Origin: an uncultured Nocardioidaceae bacterium
GTDB lineage: Bacteria > Actinomycetota > Actinomycetes > Propionibacteriales > Nocardioidaceae
Assembly (NCBI GenBank): GCA_902805845.1
Contig: CADCUI010000047.1
Coordinates: 1-33,872 of the forward strand
DNA length: 33,872 nucleotides
Direction: 5' to 3'
A model generated the notes under the pieces. That model searched no databases. It worked only from the letters and a program-made list of their open reading frames with translations, and was not told the origin of the DNA. Below are positions 15,100 to 27,180 of the stretch, one piece after another (the first letter of the stretch is position 1; each line of letters opens with the position of its first letter). Position numbers and translations under genes: made by a program.

Positions 15100-15609
15100 T
15101 CAGCGCTTGCTGTACTGGGGCGCCTTGCGTGCCTTCTTCAGACCCGCCTTCTTGCGCTCGATGACGCGGGCGTCACGGGTCAGCAGACCGGCCTTCTTCA
15201 GCGACGGGCGGTTCGCTTCGAGGTCCACGGCGTTGAGCGCACGCGCCACCCCGAGCCGGAGGGCGCCGGCCTGTCCGGTGATGCCGCCCCCGTGGATGCG
15301 CGCGATGACGTCGAAGCGGCCGACCAGGTCGGTGGTGACGAAGGGCTCGTTGACCACCTGCTGATGCAGCTTGTTGGGGAAGTACGACTCCAGCGGCCGG
15401 CCGTTCACGGTCCACTGACCCGTGCCGGGGACGAGGCGCACCCGGGCCACGGCCTCCTTGCGGCGGCCGGTGGCACCCGCCGGGGCGACGGTCGCCGGCC
15501 TGGCCGGGGCGTCGGCGGACGGCGCGCTCTCGCTGCTGTAGGCGACGCCGCGCTCGTCGACCTGGTAGGTCTCCTCGGCGTCCTGCTGCTCGGTGGTCGT
15601 GTCAGTCAC
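15100..15609 (-). CDS. rpsI: 30S ribosomal protein S9
   Basis: S9 is a small-subunit head protein whose C-terminal tail reaches the P-site. The S9 core starts near residue 48 ([17 protein letters not shown]), includes [22 protein letters not shown], and ends with the canonical KAPQYSKR. The first 45 or so residues are an acidic, Ala/Pro/Thr-rich extension, making 169 residues against about 130 for the core family; such extensions are common in actinobacteria. It lies 67 bases after rplM and 8 bases before glmM. Confidence 0.97.
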   Translation of the reverse strand: MTDTTTEQQDAEETYQVDERGVAYSSESAPSADAPARPATVAPAGATGRRKEAVARVRLVPGTGQWTVNGRPLESYFPNKLHQQVVNEPFVTTDLVGRFDVIARIHGGGITGQAGALRLGVARALNAVDLEANRPSLKKAGLLTRDARVIERKKAGLKKARKAPQYSKR

Positions 15610-15676
15610 GAATGCGTTCCTCGGTCTGCTGCTGGCGGGGCTGGCTGGGCTGGTTCGGGACGTGTTCGGGGGAAGG

Positions 15677-16120
15677 TCACTGGGAGATCTGGGTGATCTC
15701 GAACGGGGTGGCCTTCTGCGCCTGGTGCGGGTGGTGGGGGCCGGCGTACACCTTGAGCTTCTTGAGCATCTGACGCCCCAGGCGGTTCTTCGGCAGCATC
15801 CCCCACACCGCCTTCTCGATGGCCCGGCGCGGGTCCTTCTCGAGCAGGTCCCCGTAGGAGGTGGCGCTGAGACCGCCCGGGTAGCCGGAGTGGCGGTAGG
15901 CCATCTTCGTGGTCCGCTTGGTGCCGGTCAGCGCGACCTTGCCGGCGTTGACGATGATGACGAAGTCGCCGCCGTCGACGTGCGGGGCGAACGTCGGCTT
16001 GTGCTTGCCGCGCAGCAGGTTCGCCGTCTGGACGGCGAGCCGTCCCAGCACCACGTCGGTCGCGTCGATGACGTGCCACTCGCGCTGGATGTCAGCGGGT
16101 TTCGGGCTGTACGTACGCAC
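15677..16120 (-). CDS. rplM: 50S ribosomal protein L13
   Basis: L13 is an early-assembly large-subunit protein. The frame is open to 16195, but the start is GTG 16120. The protein then begins [20 protein letters not shown], as in other actinobacteria, and is 147 residues, the usual length. Upstream GAAGG provides a ribosome binding site. It heads the rplM-rpsI-glmM group. A good promoter (TTGACC-18-TAGTCT, 16218-16247) and a roughly 90-base structured leader precede it. gltA diverges on the other side. Confidence 0.97.
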   Translation of the reverse strand: MRTYSPKPADIQREWHVIDATDVVLGRLAVQTANLLRGKHKPTFAPHVDGGDFVIIVNAGKVALTGTKRTTKMAYRHSGYPGGLSATSYGDLLEKDPRRAIEKAVWGMLPKNRLGRQMLKKLKVYAGPHHPHQAQKATPFEITQISQ

Positions 16121-16148
16121 GGTTCGTTGCCTTCTCGTCGAGATCGGT

Positions 16149-16196
16149 GGTGACCCAGGCGGGCCTGCGCGAGCGCGGCCGAGCGCAGGGATCACC
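16149..16196 (-). promoter_or_regulatory. hairpin in the rplM 5' leader (possible autoregulatory RNA)
   Basis: In the minus-strand RNA, the sequence from 16196-16189 (GGUGAUCC) pairs with 16156-16149 (GGGUCACC) over 8 bp with one U-G wobble. Immediately inside, CUGCGC (16188-16183) pairs with GCGCAG (16170-16165). It lies between the predicted start of transcription and the rplM GTG. L13 leaders are known in Bacilli; whether this belongs to any known class is untested. Confidence 0.4.
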
Positions 16197-16217
16197 CCGG
16201 CCGAGCCGCGACCGTCA

Positions 16218-16247
16218 AGACTACCCGCGGCCGTCAGGACGGGTCAA
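16218..16247 (-). promoter_or_regulatory. sigma-A-type promoter for rplM-rpsI-glmM
   Basis: On the minus strand TTGACC (16247-16242) and TAGTCT (16223-16218) are separated by 18 bases. This is the strongest -35/-10 match seen in the window and gives a leader of about 90 bases before the rplM GTG. Confidence 0.6.
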
Positions 16248-16269
16248 AACGAGCAACCTCTACCTGGGA

Positions 16270-16298
16270 TTCGGTCGATCGGCCCGAGGGAATAGGTT
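16270..16298 (+). promoter_or_regulatory. possible gltA promoter
   Basis: TTCGGT (16270-16275) and TAGGTT (16293-16298) are 17 bases apart, about 70 bases before the gltA GTG. The -10 is good and the -35 is poor. Its -35 lies about 23 bases from the -35 of the divergent rplM promoter. Confidence 0.35.
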
Positions 16299-16368
16299 GG
16301 GCGGACCCGAGCAGCCCGCCCGACCGTACGCTGCGCACCCCCAGCAGCGAGACCAGCCAGGAGCCCAC

Positions 16369-17679
<1,311 letters not shown>

Positions 17680-17680
17680 C

Positions 17681-18247
17681 TTGCCGGCGCTGGGGGCGGA
17701 CGACCCGCTCCCCCTGCGCCCACGCCGGATCGCGGTCGCGGGCACGTCGGGCAGCGGCAAGTCGACGCTGGCCAGGCGGCTCTCGGGGCTGCTCCACCTG
17801 CCCTACGTCGAGCTGGACGCGCTCCACCACGGCCCGAACTGGCAGCCACGCGAGTCCTTCGCCGCGGAGGTGGAGGCGTTCACCGCCGGGGCCGAGTGGG
17901 TCGTCGAGTGGCAGTACGCCGCGGTGCGCGACCTCGTCGCGGACCGGGCCGAGCTCCTCGTGTTCCTGCTCTACCGACGCTCCCTGGTCATGCGCCGCGT
18001 CGTCCGTCGGACCGTGGTGCGCCGGCTGCGGCGCACCGAGCTGTGGAACGGCAACCGGGAGGGACCGCTGCACGGGTTCTTCACCGACCCCGAGCACATC
18101 GTGCGGTGGGCGTGGCGGACGCATCCCCGGTCGGTCGAGCGGTTCGCCGAGATCAGCCGACGCGACGACCTGGTCGTGGTGGGCCTGCGCAGCCCCCGCC
18201 AGCTCGAGGCCTGGCTCGCCGGCCCGCTCACGGCCGCAGGGCGGTGA
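17681..18247 (+). CDS. small P-loop kinase, adenylate kinase-like (AAA family ATPase)
   Basis: This 188-residue protein has a Walker A loop GTSGSGKST at 21-29. After it come VELDALHHGPNW and a basic stretch (RRSLVMRRVVRRTVVRRLRR), a layout seen in the FlaR/topology-modulation type of adenylate-kinase-like proteins. Phosphorylation of a small molecule or nucleotide is inferred; the substrate is not known. No ATG or GTG lies between the gltA stop and the P-loop, so TTG 17681, 1 base after the gltA stop, is the likeliest start. A start inside gltA cannot be excluded. It converges on the alpha/beta hydrolase with a 20-base overlap of the 3' ends. Confidence 0.75.
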   Translation: MPALGADDPLPLRPRRIAVAGTSGSGKSTLARRLSGLLHLPYVELDALHHGPNWQPRESFAAEVEAFTAGAEWVVEWQYAAVRDLVADRAELLVFLLYRRSLVMRRVVRRTVVRRLRRTELWNGNREGPLHGFFTDPEHIVRWAWRTHPRSVERFAEISRRDDLVVVGLRSPRQLEAWLAGPLTAAGR

Positions 18248-19025
18248 GCACGTCCTCCCAGCTCTCCTCCAGGGCGCCGAGGTGGTTCGTGCCGGTCAGC
18301 AGCCGGAGCCGCGCGCCGGGGATGACGCCCGCCAACCAGTGCGCGTTGCGGGGCGAGGCCTGCTCGTCGAGCTCCCCGTGCACGACGAGGACCGGGCACC
18401 TGACCGATGCCGGGTCCCAGTCCCAGCCCCTCATGGTCAGGGCCGCGTCCCTGAGGTAGCCGTCCGGGCACGTGAGTGCCTCGAGGCTCTGCCTCACCGC
18501 CGGGTCCACGGGATCGCGCGACCGGAGCTCCGCCAGCGCCTGCCTGCGGTAGGCCTCGAACTCCGGGCGGAGCAGGTCCATCGCCTGCTCGACCGAGCCG
18601 GTCGAGCGCACTCGCTCGAGGAGCTCGGCCTGCTGGGCCGAGAGCCCGTCCCTGTGGTGCGGCGGGTGCATCCGGGTGAGGTCGCCGGGTGCGGCCACCG
18701 TCACCACCGCCGCCGCCCGGCGCGGGTGGCGAGCGGCGCAGGCCAGCGCGTAGGTGCCGCCGATGGACATCCCCAGCAACGCGAACCGATCGGCCCCCAG
18801 CTCGTCGGCGAGCTCGGCGAGGTCGTCGCCGACCGAGAGGTGGTCCGAGTCGTAGGGCGCGGTCTCGCCGTAGCCGGGGCGGTTGACCCCCACCAGCCGC
18901 ACCCCGGCGCGGCGCGCCGGCAGGTCACCGCTCGCGGCGGCCCAGCGGCTGTCGGGGCAGCCGGGCAGGAAGAGCACCAGCGGCCCCTCGTCGCCCCCGC
19001 CCCTCCAGACCTGGAGGCGGCTCAC
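18228..19025 (-). CDS. alpha/beta hydrolase
   Basis: This is a 265-residue single-domain alpha/beta hydrolase. The start GTG 19025 overlaps the stop of the ABC-F gene (GTGA), and the open frame before it codes for arginine/glycine-rich noise. LFLPGCPDSRWA is the region before the oxyanion hole, and NRPGYGETAPYD is the segment after strand 4. GMSIGG is the nucleophile elbow; HGELDEQ and GTNHLG carry the likely acid and histidine. The protein lacks a signal peptide and is probably cytoplasmic. The substrate is unknown. It is translationally coupled to the ABC-F ATPase, and its 3' end overlaps the convergent kinase gene by 20 bases. Confidence 0.86.
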   Translation of the reverse strand: MSRLQVWRGGGDEGPLVLFLPGCPDSRWAAASGDLPARRAGVRLVGVNRPGYGETAPYDSDHLSVGDDLAELADELGADRFALLGMSIGGTYALACAARHPRRAAAVVTVAAPGDLTRMHPPHHRDGLSAQQAELLERVRSTGSVEQAMDLLRPEFEAYRRQALAELRSRDPVDPAVRQSLEALTCPDGYLRDAALTMRGWDWDPASVRCPVLVVHGELDEQASPRNAHWLAGVIPGARLRLLTGTNHLGALEESWEDVLTALRP

Positions 19026-20719
19026 CGGACCCGCTGCACCCGGGACTCGTCCCAGACCGGCTCCGCCGACTCGTAGACCGAGCCGTCCGCGCCGTACACG
19101 AGGAACCTGTCGAAGCCGCGGGCGAACCACCGGTCGTGGGTGACCGCGACGACGGTGCCGTCGAAGGCCTCCAGCCCCGCCTCGAGCGCCTCGGCGGACT
19201 CCACGTCCAGGTTGTCGGTCGGCTCGTCCAGCAGCAGCAGCGTCGCCCCCGACAGCTCGAGGAGCAGGATCTGGAACCGCGCCTGCTGGCCGCCCGACAG
19301 CGAGTCGAAACGCTGCTCGGCAGCGTGCGCGAGCTCGTAGCGGTCCAGCGCCCGCGAGGCCTGCTCCCGCGGCATGCCGTCACGGTGATGGTCGCCCCGG
19401 TGGAGCACCTCCAGCAGGGTGCGTCCGAGCAGCTCGGGGTGGGCGTGCGTCTGCACGAACCACCCCGGGCGGACGCGGGCGCCCAGCCGGGCACGGCCGG
19501 TGTGCCGCACCGGAGCGATCTGCACCTCGCCGACGGGTCGGTGCTCCACGTCGGGATCGCTGCCGCCGGCCGCGAGAAGCCGCAGGAAGTGCGACTTGCC
19601 CGAGCCGTTGGAGCCCAGCACGGCCACCCGCTCGCCGTACCAGACCTCGAGGTCGAACGGCTTCATGAGGCCGGTCAGCTCGAGCTGCTCGCAGACCACC
19701 GCCCGCTTGCCGGTGCGGCCACCCTTGAGCCGCATCGTCACCTGCTGCTCGCGCGGCTGGCCCGTCGGCGGTCCCGCTTCCTCGAACTTGCGGAGCCGGG
19801 TGGTGGCGGCCTGGTAGCGCGACGCCATGTCGGAGTTGTAGGCGGCCTTCTGCTTGTACATGAGCATCTGGGCGCGGAGCTTGGCGTGCTCCTCGTCCCA
19901 GCGCTTCCGCAGCTCCTCGAAGCGGGCGAACCGGTCACGACGCGCTGCGTGGTAGCTCGTGAACCCGCCTGCATGGGTCCACGTCGTGTTCCCACCGGAG
20001 CCCCCGGCGCCGGCGCTCGACCCGAGCTCCACGGTCACGACCCGCGTCGCGGTGTTGTTGAGGAGCTCACGGTCGTGGCTCACGAACAGGACCGTCTTGG
20101 GCGACTCCCGCAGCCGCTGCTCCAGCCACTGCTTGCCCGGCACGTCGAGGAAGTTGTCGGGCTCGTCGAGGAGGAGCACCTCGTCGGGGCCGTCGAGCAG
20201 GAACTCGAGGACCAGCCGCTTCTGCTCCCCGCCGGACAGCGTGGTGAGGTCGCGGTACTTCACCCGGTCGTAGGGCGCCCCGAGCGCCGCGGTGCAGCAC
20301 ACGTCCCAGGTGACCTCGAGGTCGTAGCCACCGGCGTCGCCCCACTCGGCGAGGGCCTCGGCGTACCGCATCTGGGTCCGCTCGTCGTCGCGCTCCATGA
20401 GGGCGAGCTCCCACCGGTCCACCGCGGTCGCTGCGCGCTGCGCCCGCTCCGGTGACACCGACAGCAGCAGCTCACGGACAGTGGTCGAGCCGCGACCCAC
20501 CATCTGCCGCATCACGCCGAGCCCGCCCGAGCGGGTCACGACGCCGCCGTGCGGGTCGATCTCACCGGTGATGATGCGCAGCAACGTGGTCTTGCCGGCT
20601 CCGTTGGCGCCGACCAACGCGACCTTCGCCGCGTCACCGACACGGAACGACACCTCGTCGAGCAGCACCCGACCGTCCGGCAGCTCGTAGCGCACTCCGG
20701 CGACATCCACATGGCCCAC
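19022..20719 (-). CDS. ABC-F family ATP-binding cassette protein
   Basis: This 565-residue protein has two nucleotide-binding domains and no membrane segments, the ABC-F layout; the family acts on the ribosome in translation or antibiotic protection. The first domain has GANGAGKTT (38-46), signature LSGGEQ (161-166) and Walker B DEPD (185-188), where the family usually has DEPT. A charged linker runs about 255-320. The second domain has GSNGSGKS (369-376), LSGGQQARFQ and DEPTDNLD. GTG 20719 is the assumed start; GTG 20710 is an alternative. No linked antibiotic gene suggests resistance, so a general translation factor is as likely. Confidence 0.9.
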   Translation of the reverse strand: MGHVDVAGVRYELPDGRVLLDEVSFRVGDAAKVALVGANGAGKTTLLRIITGEIDPHGGVVTRSGGLGVMRQMVGRGSTTVRELLLSVSPERAQRAATAVDRWELALMERDDERTQMRYAEALAEWGDAGGYDLEVTWDVCCTAALGAPYDRVKYRDLTTLSGGEQKRLVLEFLLDGPDEVLLLDEPDNFLDVPGKQWLEQRLRESPKTVLFVSHDRELLNNTATRVVTVELGSSAGAGGSGGNTTWTHAGGFTSYHAARRDRFARFEELRKRWDEEHAKLRAQMLMYKQKAAYNSDMASRYQAATTRLRKFEEAGPPTGQPREQQVTMRLKGGRTGKRAVVCEQLELTGLMKPFDLEVWYGERVAVLGSNGSGKSHFLRLLAAGGSDPDVEHRPVGEVQIAPVRHTGRARLGARVRPGWFVQTHAHPELLGRTLLEVLHRGDHHRDGMPREQASRALDRYELAHAAEQRFDSLSGGQQARFQILLLELSGATLLLLDEPTDNLDVESAEALEAGLEAFDGTVVAVTHDRWFARGFDRFLVYGADGSVYESAEPVWDESRVQRVR

Positions 20720-20759
20720 GGCGGACCATCATCCCGGTCCGGAGGCAGACAGGCGAGCC

Positions 20760-20765
20760 GTTATA
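20760..20765 (-). promoter_or_regulatory. possible -10 element upstream of the ABC-F gene
   Basis: TATAAC on the minus strand, in the AT-richest spot of this intergenic region, lies about 40 bases before GTG 20719. No clear -35 is seen. Confidence 0.28.
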
Positions 20766-20891
20766 TGTCGACCGGCGCGCTCGTTGCGACGTTCGGCGTG
20801 CCGACCGTCGATTGTCTGTGGCCGAGTCCTGAGCGACCATGCTGCCGTGGCATGCCCTGATCTGACAGCAGCCGTGGGAACTGTGGGCCGC

Positions 20892-21434
20892 ATGCCGCTG
20901 ACTGCCTCGCTCCTGAAGTCCGACCTCGCCGAGGTGCTCGCCGCTCCCCACGACCACGGGACGGTGCGGATGGTGGTCTGCCGACCCGCCAAGGGCGAAC
21001 GCCGGCTGCTGACCGAAGGGACCCTCGACGTGCGCGTGGGGCTCGTGGGTGACTGCTGGAGCAGCCGTCCCACCCGTACCGCCGGCGGGCTGCCCGACCC
21101 CGACCGGCAGCTCACCGTGATGAACGCCCGCGTGGTGGAGCGGCTCTCGTCGGACCCGCTGCGGCAGGCGCTCGCCGGGGACCAGCTCTACCTCGACCTC
21201 GACCTGTCGGTCGAGAACCTGCCCGCCGGGAGCCGGCTGGGGGTGGGCACCGCCGTCATCGAGGTGACCGCACCGCCGCACACGGGCTGTGCGACCTTCG
21301 TCCGCCACTTCGGCGAGGACGTCATGCGCTTCGTCAACGGCAAGGTGGGACGGCCCCTGCGCCTCCGCGGGCTGAACGCGAAGGTCGTGGCCTCAGGGAC
21401 CGTGCGCCCCGGTGACGCCGTCCGGAAGCTCTGA
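20892..21434 (+). CDS. MOSC domain-containing protein
   Basis: MOSC domains bind pterin-molybdenum or sulfur carriers; in stand-alone bacterial members the substrate is mostly unknown, and some reduce or carry sulfur through a conserved cysteine. The product from ATG 20892 is 180 residues. The typical core is present: LTVMNARVVERLSSDP, GDQLYLDLDLSVENLP and the cysteine block PPHTGCATFVRHFG. The frame is open to 20784, but the family begins near PLTASLLKSDL, so the later ATG is preferred; its ribosome binding site is poor. It diverges from the ABC-F gene and converges on ppdK with a 42-base gap. Confidence 0.85.
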   Translation: MPLTASLLKSDLAEVLAAPHDHGTVRMVVCRPAKGERRLLTEGTLDVRVGLVGDCWSSRPTRTAGGLPDPDRQLTVMNARVVERLSSDPLRQALAGDQLYLDLDLSVENLPAGSRLGVGTAVIEVTAPPHTGCATFVRHFGEDVMRFVNGKVGRPLRLRGLNAKVVASGTVRPGDAVRKL

Positions 21435-21476
21435 GCCGCTGCCGGGGAGCCGGCCCTGCGCGGGACTGCCTTCGAC

Positions 21477-24164
<2,688 letters not shown>

Positions 24165-24199
24165 GGCTCATCTTGCACCGCCGACGGCACCCACGTGGG

Positions 24200-24805
24200 T
24201 CAGGACGCAGCAGCCCTGACCTCCAGCACCCGGAAGCCCTTGGCGCTCGCGAGCCGGGTGGTGGGGTGCCCCTCCTCGGTCAGCCACCGCTGCAACGAGT
24301 CGGCGCCGAGGTTCTTGCCGACCACGAGCAGGGCCCTTCCGCCGGTCGAGAGGCGAGGAAGCCACCTCAGCAGGAGCGCGTGCAGCGCCTCCTTGCCCAC
24401 CCGGATCGGAGGGTTGGACCAGATCTCGTCGAAGCGGACGTCTGCCGGCACCCGGTCGGGAGTCACGGCGTGGAGCCGCCCGGCCACCCCGAGCGTGTCC
24501 GCGTTCTCCTGGGTCAGCAGGACCGCACGCTCGTTGACGTCGACCGCCCAGACCTCGGCATCCGGACGGGTGACGGCGAGGGCGGCAGCGATGACGCCGT
24601 ACCCGCAGCCGAGGTCGAGGAAGGTACGCCCTTCCTGCGGCGGTTCGACCTCCCTGAGGAGCACGGCCGTGCCGACGTCGAGGCGACCCTGCGCGAAGAC
24701 CCCGGAGCCCGACTCCAGGGACAGCTCGCGGCCCCACACCCGCGCGTGCACCGGCGTACGACGGAAGGGAACGCCGGGGGCCGCGGAGAAGTAGTGGTCA
24801 TCCAC
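24200..24805 (-). CDS. class I SAM-dependent methyltransferase, RsmC/RlmG-like
   Basis: This 201-residue protein resembles the C-terminal catalytic half of the RsmC/RlmG 16S/23S rRNA guanine-N2 methyltransferases. The SAM-binding loop is [16 protein letters not shown] and the catalytic NPPI-type motif is [15 protein letters not shown]. The start is GTG 24805, giving [14 protein letters not shown], a family-like beginning; the longer open frame overlaps truA. It overlaps the 3' end of truA by 8 bases, so coupled translation is likely. An RNA target is inferred from the family and from the neighbouring tRNA pseudouridine synthase, but other targets are possible. Confidence 0.85.
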   Translation of the reverse strand: MDDHYFSAAPGVPFRRTPVHARVWGRELSLESGSGVFAQGRLDVGTAVLLREVEPPQEGRTFLDLGCGYGVIAAALAVTRPDAEVWAVDVNERAVLLTQENADTLGVAGRLHAVTPDRVPADVRFDEIWSNPPIRVGKEALHALLLRWLPRLSTGGRALLVVGKNLGADSLQRWLTEEGHPTTRLASAKGFRVLEVRAAAS

Positions 24806-25628
24806 GGGTGCGCACCACCCGGGTCTGTCCCGCACGTGCAGCCACGTCTCCCTCGGACGGGTAGGCCACCTCCTCCAGGGTGAGACCGTGCGCGGGCACG
24901 ACGAGCACCGCGGAGTCACGCTCGCCCGCGGTGAGGACCTGGGCCGGCCAGTCCGGCGTACGTCGGCCCTCCCCGACTGCGAGCAGGCAGCCCATCAGCG
25001 ACCGCACCATGTGGTGGCAGAACGCGTCGGCGCGCACGGTGGCCTCGAGGATGCCCAATGGCGAGCGCTGCCAGCGCAGCTCCAGCAGCTCCCGGATGGT
25101 GGTCGCGCCCTCACGGTGCCGGCAGAACGCCGCGAAGTCGTGCTCCCCCAGGAGGGCGGGGGCCGACTCGTTCATCGCCGCGTCGTCGAGCGGTCTGGGC
25201 CACCAGAGCACGTGGCCGCGCAGCAGCGGGTCGGCCGTCGGCGGCGCGTCCGCGATCCGGTAGACGTAGCGGCGCCACGTCGCGGAGAACCGTGCATCGA
25301 AGCCGGACGGCGCCTCGCGCCCTGCCCGGACGCGGATGTCGGGAGGCAGCAGCCGGTTGACCCGGCGTACCAGCGAGTCGACGGGCGGGTCGGTGCTCCG
25401 TCCGGTGGCCGCGGCGAGTCGCTGCTCCTCGACGTCGAGATGCACCACCTGGCCCCGCGCGTGGACGCCGGTGTCGGTGCGGCCGGCGCAGGTGACGGGC
25501 ACCTGCGGCAGCCGGAGCACCGTGGCGAGGGCATGCTGGAGCTCGCCCTGCACTGTGCGCAGCTCGGGCTGGGTGGCCCACCCCGAGAAGCTCGTGCCGT
25601 CGTAGGACAGGTCGAGTCGCAGCCGCAC
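24798..25628 (-). CDS. truA: tRNA pseudouridine(38-40) synthase TruA
   Basis: TruA isomerises U38, U39 and U40 in the tRNA anticodon stem-loop. The ribosome binding site decides the start: GGAAGG (25643-25638) is immediately next to an in-frame ATG at 25637 but 9 bases from GTG 25628, so GTG 25628 is preferred, giving 276 residues that begin [14 protein letters not shown]. The catalytic aspartate is in GRTDTGVHA (Asp52). [18 protein letters not shown] near the C-terminus is also a family block. A YczE-like gene on the opposite strand separates truA from rplQ, which is normally its upstream neighbour. Confidence 0.95.
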   Translation of the reverse strand: MRLRLDLSYDGTSFSGWATQPELRTVQGELQHALATVLRLPQVPVTCAGRTDTGVHARGQVVHLDVEEQRLAAATGRSTDPPVDSLVRRVNRLLPPDIRVRAGREAPSGFDARFSATWRRYVYRIADAPPTADPLLRGHVLWWPRPLDDAAMNESAPALLGEHDFAAFCRHREGATTIRELLELRWQRSPLGILEATVRADAFCHHMVRSLMGCLLAVGEGRRTPDWPAQVLTAGERDSAVLVVPAHGLTLEEVAYPSEGDVAARAGQTRVVRTRG

Positions 25629-25646
25629 GCCGGTCATCCTTCCACC

Positions 25647-25730
25647 GCCGACCCGCCCTTCATGCAGGCGTCCTGGGCGGCTCGGCCAGACATCGAAGGC
25701 GGCTCGGTCAGACATCGAGGGCGGGTCGGC
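25647..25730. repeat. REP-like palindromic element, second copy, with internal tandem duplication
   Basis: Outer 13-bp arms (25647-25659 and 25718-25730) pair perfectly. Inside, two 21-base direct repeats (25676-25696 and 25698-25718) differ at one position and carry GGCGGCTCGG followed by CAGACATCGA. These words are variants of those at 8257-8328. The element fills most of the gap between divergent truA and the YczE-like gene. Confidence 0.75.
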
Positions 25731-25731
25731 A

Positions 25732-25748
25732 TAGGGTCGTGGGTCGTG
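25732..25748 (+). promoter_or_regulatory. leaderless-type -10 element for the YczE-like gene
   Basis: TAGGGT (25732-25737) is followed by 8 bases and GTG 25746. No ribosome binding site is present. The -10 starts one base after the palindromic element, so any -35 lies inside the repeat. Confidence 0.45.
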
Positions 25749-26342
25749 GGTCGCCGAACGCTGCAGCTGGTGACCGGATGCGTCGTGCTGGGACTGGGTG
25801 TCACCCTGCTGCTGGCGCCCGCGCTCGGCTCCGACGGGTTCTCCACGCTGGTCAACGGTGTCCACCTCGCCACCGGCATGCCGTTCTTCGCCGCCAACAT
25901 GCTGGTCAGCGGGAGCCTGCTCGGTCTGGCGTGGCTGCGCGGTCTGCCCCCCGGCCTGGGCACGCTGGTCCAGGTCGTCGTCGTGGGCAGCGTCGTCACG
26001 CTGTGCCTGCCGCTGGTCGGCGAGCCCGCAGCGCTGTGGGCCCGGACCCTGATGCTGCTGGTCGCCTTCCCGGTGCTCGCCGTCGGTATCGCGCTCTACC
26101 TCGGCACCCACCTGGGGGCGGGCCCGGCCGAGGCGCCCGCCCTGGCATGGGACCCGCCGGTGCCCTTCGCCGTCAGCTACAGCGTGGTCCAGGGCGGCGG
26201 GGCGCTCGTCGGCTGGCAGCTCGGCGCTGCCATCGGCCCCGGCACGGTCGCGGTCATCGTGCTGCTGGGGCCGGTCGTCACGCTGGTCGGCCGGCTGCTG
26301 CGGATGGACCCCGGCCGTCGCTCGACCGCACCGTCGGCGTGA
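25746..26342 (+). CDS. YczE/YitT-like integral membrane protein
   Basis: This 198-residue membrane protein has about five hydrophobic segments and short loops. [20 protein letters not shown] and [18 protein letters not shown] resemble the YczE/YyaS/YitT family of uncharacterised membrane proteins. The start GTG 25746 is chosen because the protein sequence upstream of it is repeat-derived and because a leaderless-type -10 is correctly placed. It lies between truA and rplQ on the opposite strand. A perfect hairpin at 26380-26424 separates its 3' end from rplQ. No function can be assigned. Confidence 0.78.
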   Translation: MGRRTLQLVTGCVVLGLGVTLLLAPALGSDGFSTLVNGVHLATGMPFFAANMLVSGSLLGLAWLRGLPPGLGTLVQVVVVGSVVTLCLPLVGEPAALWARTLMLLVAFPVLAVGIALYLGTHLGAGPAEAPALAWDPPVPFAVSYSVVQGGGALVGWQLGAAIGPGTVAVIVLLGPVVTLVGRLLRMDPGRRSTAPSA

Positions 26343-26379
26343 CGGCCGCTGCGTCGGGGCCGGCCGGGAACCGGACAAG

Positions 26380-26424
26380 CAGTCAGCCGATCGGTGCCGT
26401 CAGGTGGCACCGATCGGCTGACTG
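26380..26424. terminator. bidirectional terminator: 19-bp perfect stem, 7-base loop
   Basis: CAGTCAGCCGATCGGTGCC (26380-26398) and its exact complement (26406-26424) flank a 7-base loop, between the stops of the YczE-like gene and rplQ. There is no T-run, as is common for actinobacterial terminators. It would end the alpha operon on one strand and the YczE-like transcript on the other. Confidence 0.78.
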
Positions 26425-26436
26425 ACTCCGAACCGA

Positions 26437-27054
26437 TCAGGCTTGCGTGCGGTCCTCGGCGGTGGGCTCGGCGGCCGACTCGACCGGCTGCTCGCCCTCG
26501 GCCTCGGCATCGACCGCGGCCTCCTCGGCGCCCGGCTCCCCAGCCGGGCCCTCGGCGGCACCCTCCTCGGCACCCTCGGTCGCGCCCTCAGCGGCACCCT
26601 CGGCCGGGGACTCGACGTCGGCCTCGGCCTCGGCCGTAACGGCTGCCGGGGCCGGCGTCGCCGCGGCGGGCCGTGCCTGGCGGGCCTTCGGCTCGTAGGC
26701 CTCGGTCACCAGCTCGATCACCGCCATGGGGGCGTTGTCACCCTTGCGGGGGCCGATCTTCGTGATCCGGGTGTAGCCGCCCGGCCGCTCGGCGAACTGC
26801 GGCGCGATCTCGGTGAAGAGGACGTGTACGACGCCCTTGTCCCGGATCGTGCGCAGCACCAGCCGCCGGTTGTGGAGGTCACCCTTCTTGGCCTTGGTGA
26901 TCAGCCGCTCCGCGACCGGACGCAGCGCCCGCGCCTTGGCCTCGGTGGTCGTGATCCGGCCGTGCTCGAAGAGCGACGTGGCGAGGTTGGAGAGGATCGC
27001 CTTCTGGTGAGCCGGGCTGCCGCCGAGGCGGGGGCCCTTCTTCGGGGTGGGCAT
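26437..27054 (-). CDS. rplQ: 50S ribosomal protein L17
   Basis: L17 is a large-subunit protein near the exit tunnel. The core (about residues 1-120) begins [19 protein letters not shown] and includes [23 protein letters not shown] and [17 protein letters not shown]. The remaining roughly 85 residues form an Ala/Glu/Pro-rich acidic tail of low complexity, making 205 residues against about 120 in many bacteria; such tails are common in actinobacteria. It is the last gene of the alpha operon, 126 bases after rpoA, and is followed by the strong hairpin at 26380-26424. Confidence 0.97.
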   Translation of the reverse strand: MPTPKKGPRLGGSPAHQKAILSNLATSLFEHGRITTTEAKARALRPVAERLITKAKKGDLHNRRLVLRTIRDKGVVHVLFTEIAPQFAERPGGYTRITKIGPRKGDNAPMAVIELVTEAYEPKARQARPAAATPAPAAVTAEAEADVESPAEGAAEGATEGAEEGAAEGPAGEPGAEEAAVDAEAEGEQPVESAAEPTAEDRTQA

Positions 27055-27180
27055 GCGTTCCCTCGTTTCTCCCGGGCCGTGTCAGGTACCCGGGTAGGTG
27101 GTGCCTGGACGCAGGATCGCGACCATGGCCGTTCCAGGCGGCAGCGTGGCGGCCGACGGCCGACACGCGCGCCATCCAGC
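27055..27180 (-). other. rpoA-rplQ intercistronic region with a possible hairpin
   Basis: The 126 bases hold no gene. GCCTGGA (27103-27109) and TCCAGGC (27133-27139) can form a 7-bp stem with a 23-base loop, and CCCGGG occurs twice. Function is unknown; RNA processing or attenuation is possible. Confidence 0.25.

Noticed and set aside
25629-26378. N-terminal extension of truA through the YczE-like gene
   Set aside because: The extra 240 or so residues are low-complexity, cross the palindromic repeat and oppose a membrane-protein gene. The family start is at 25628.
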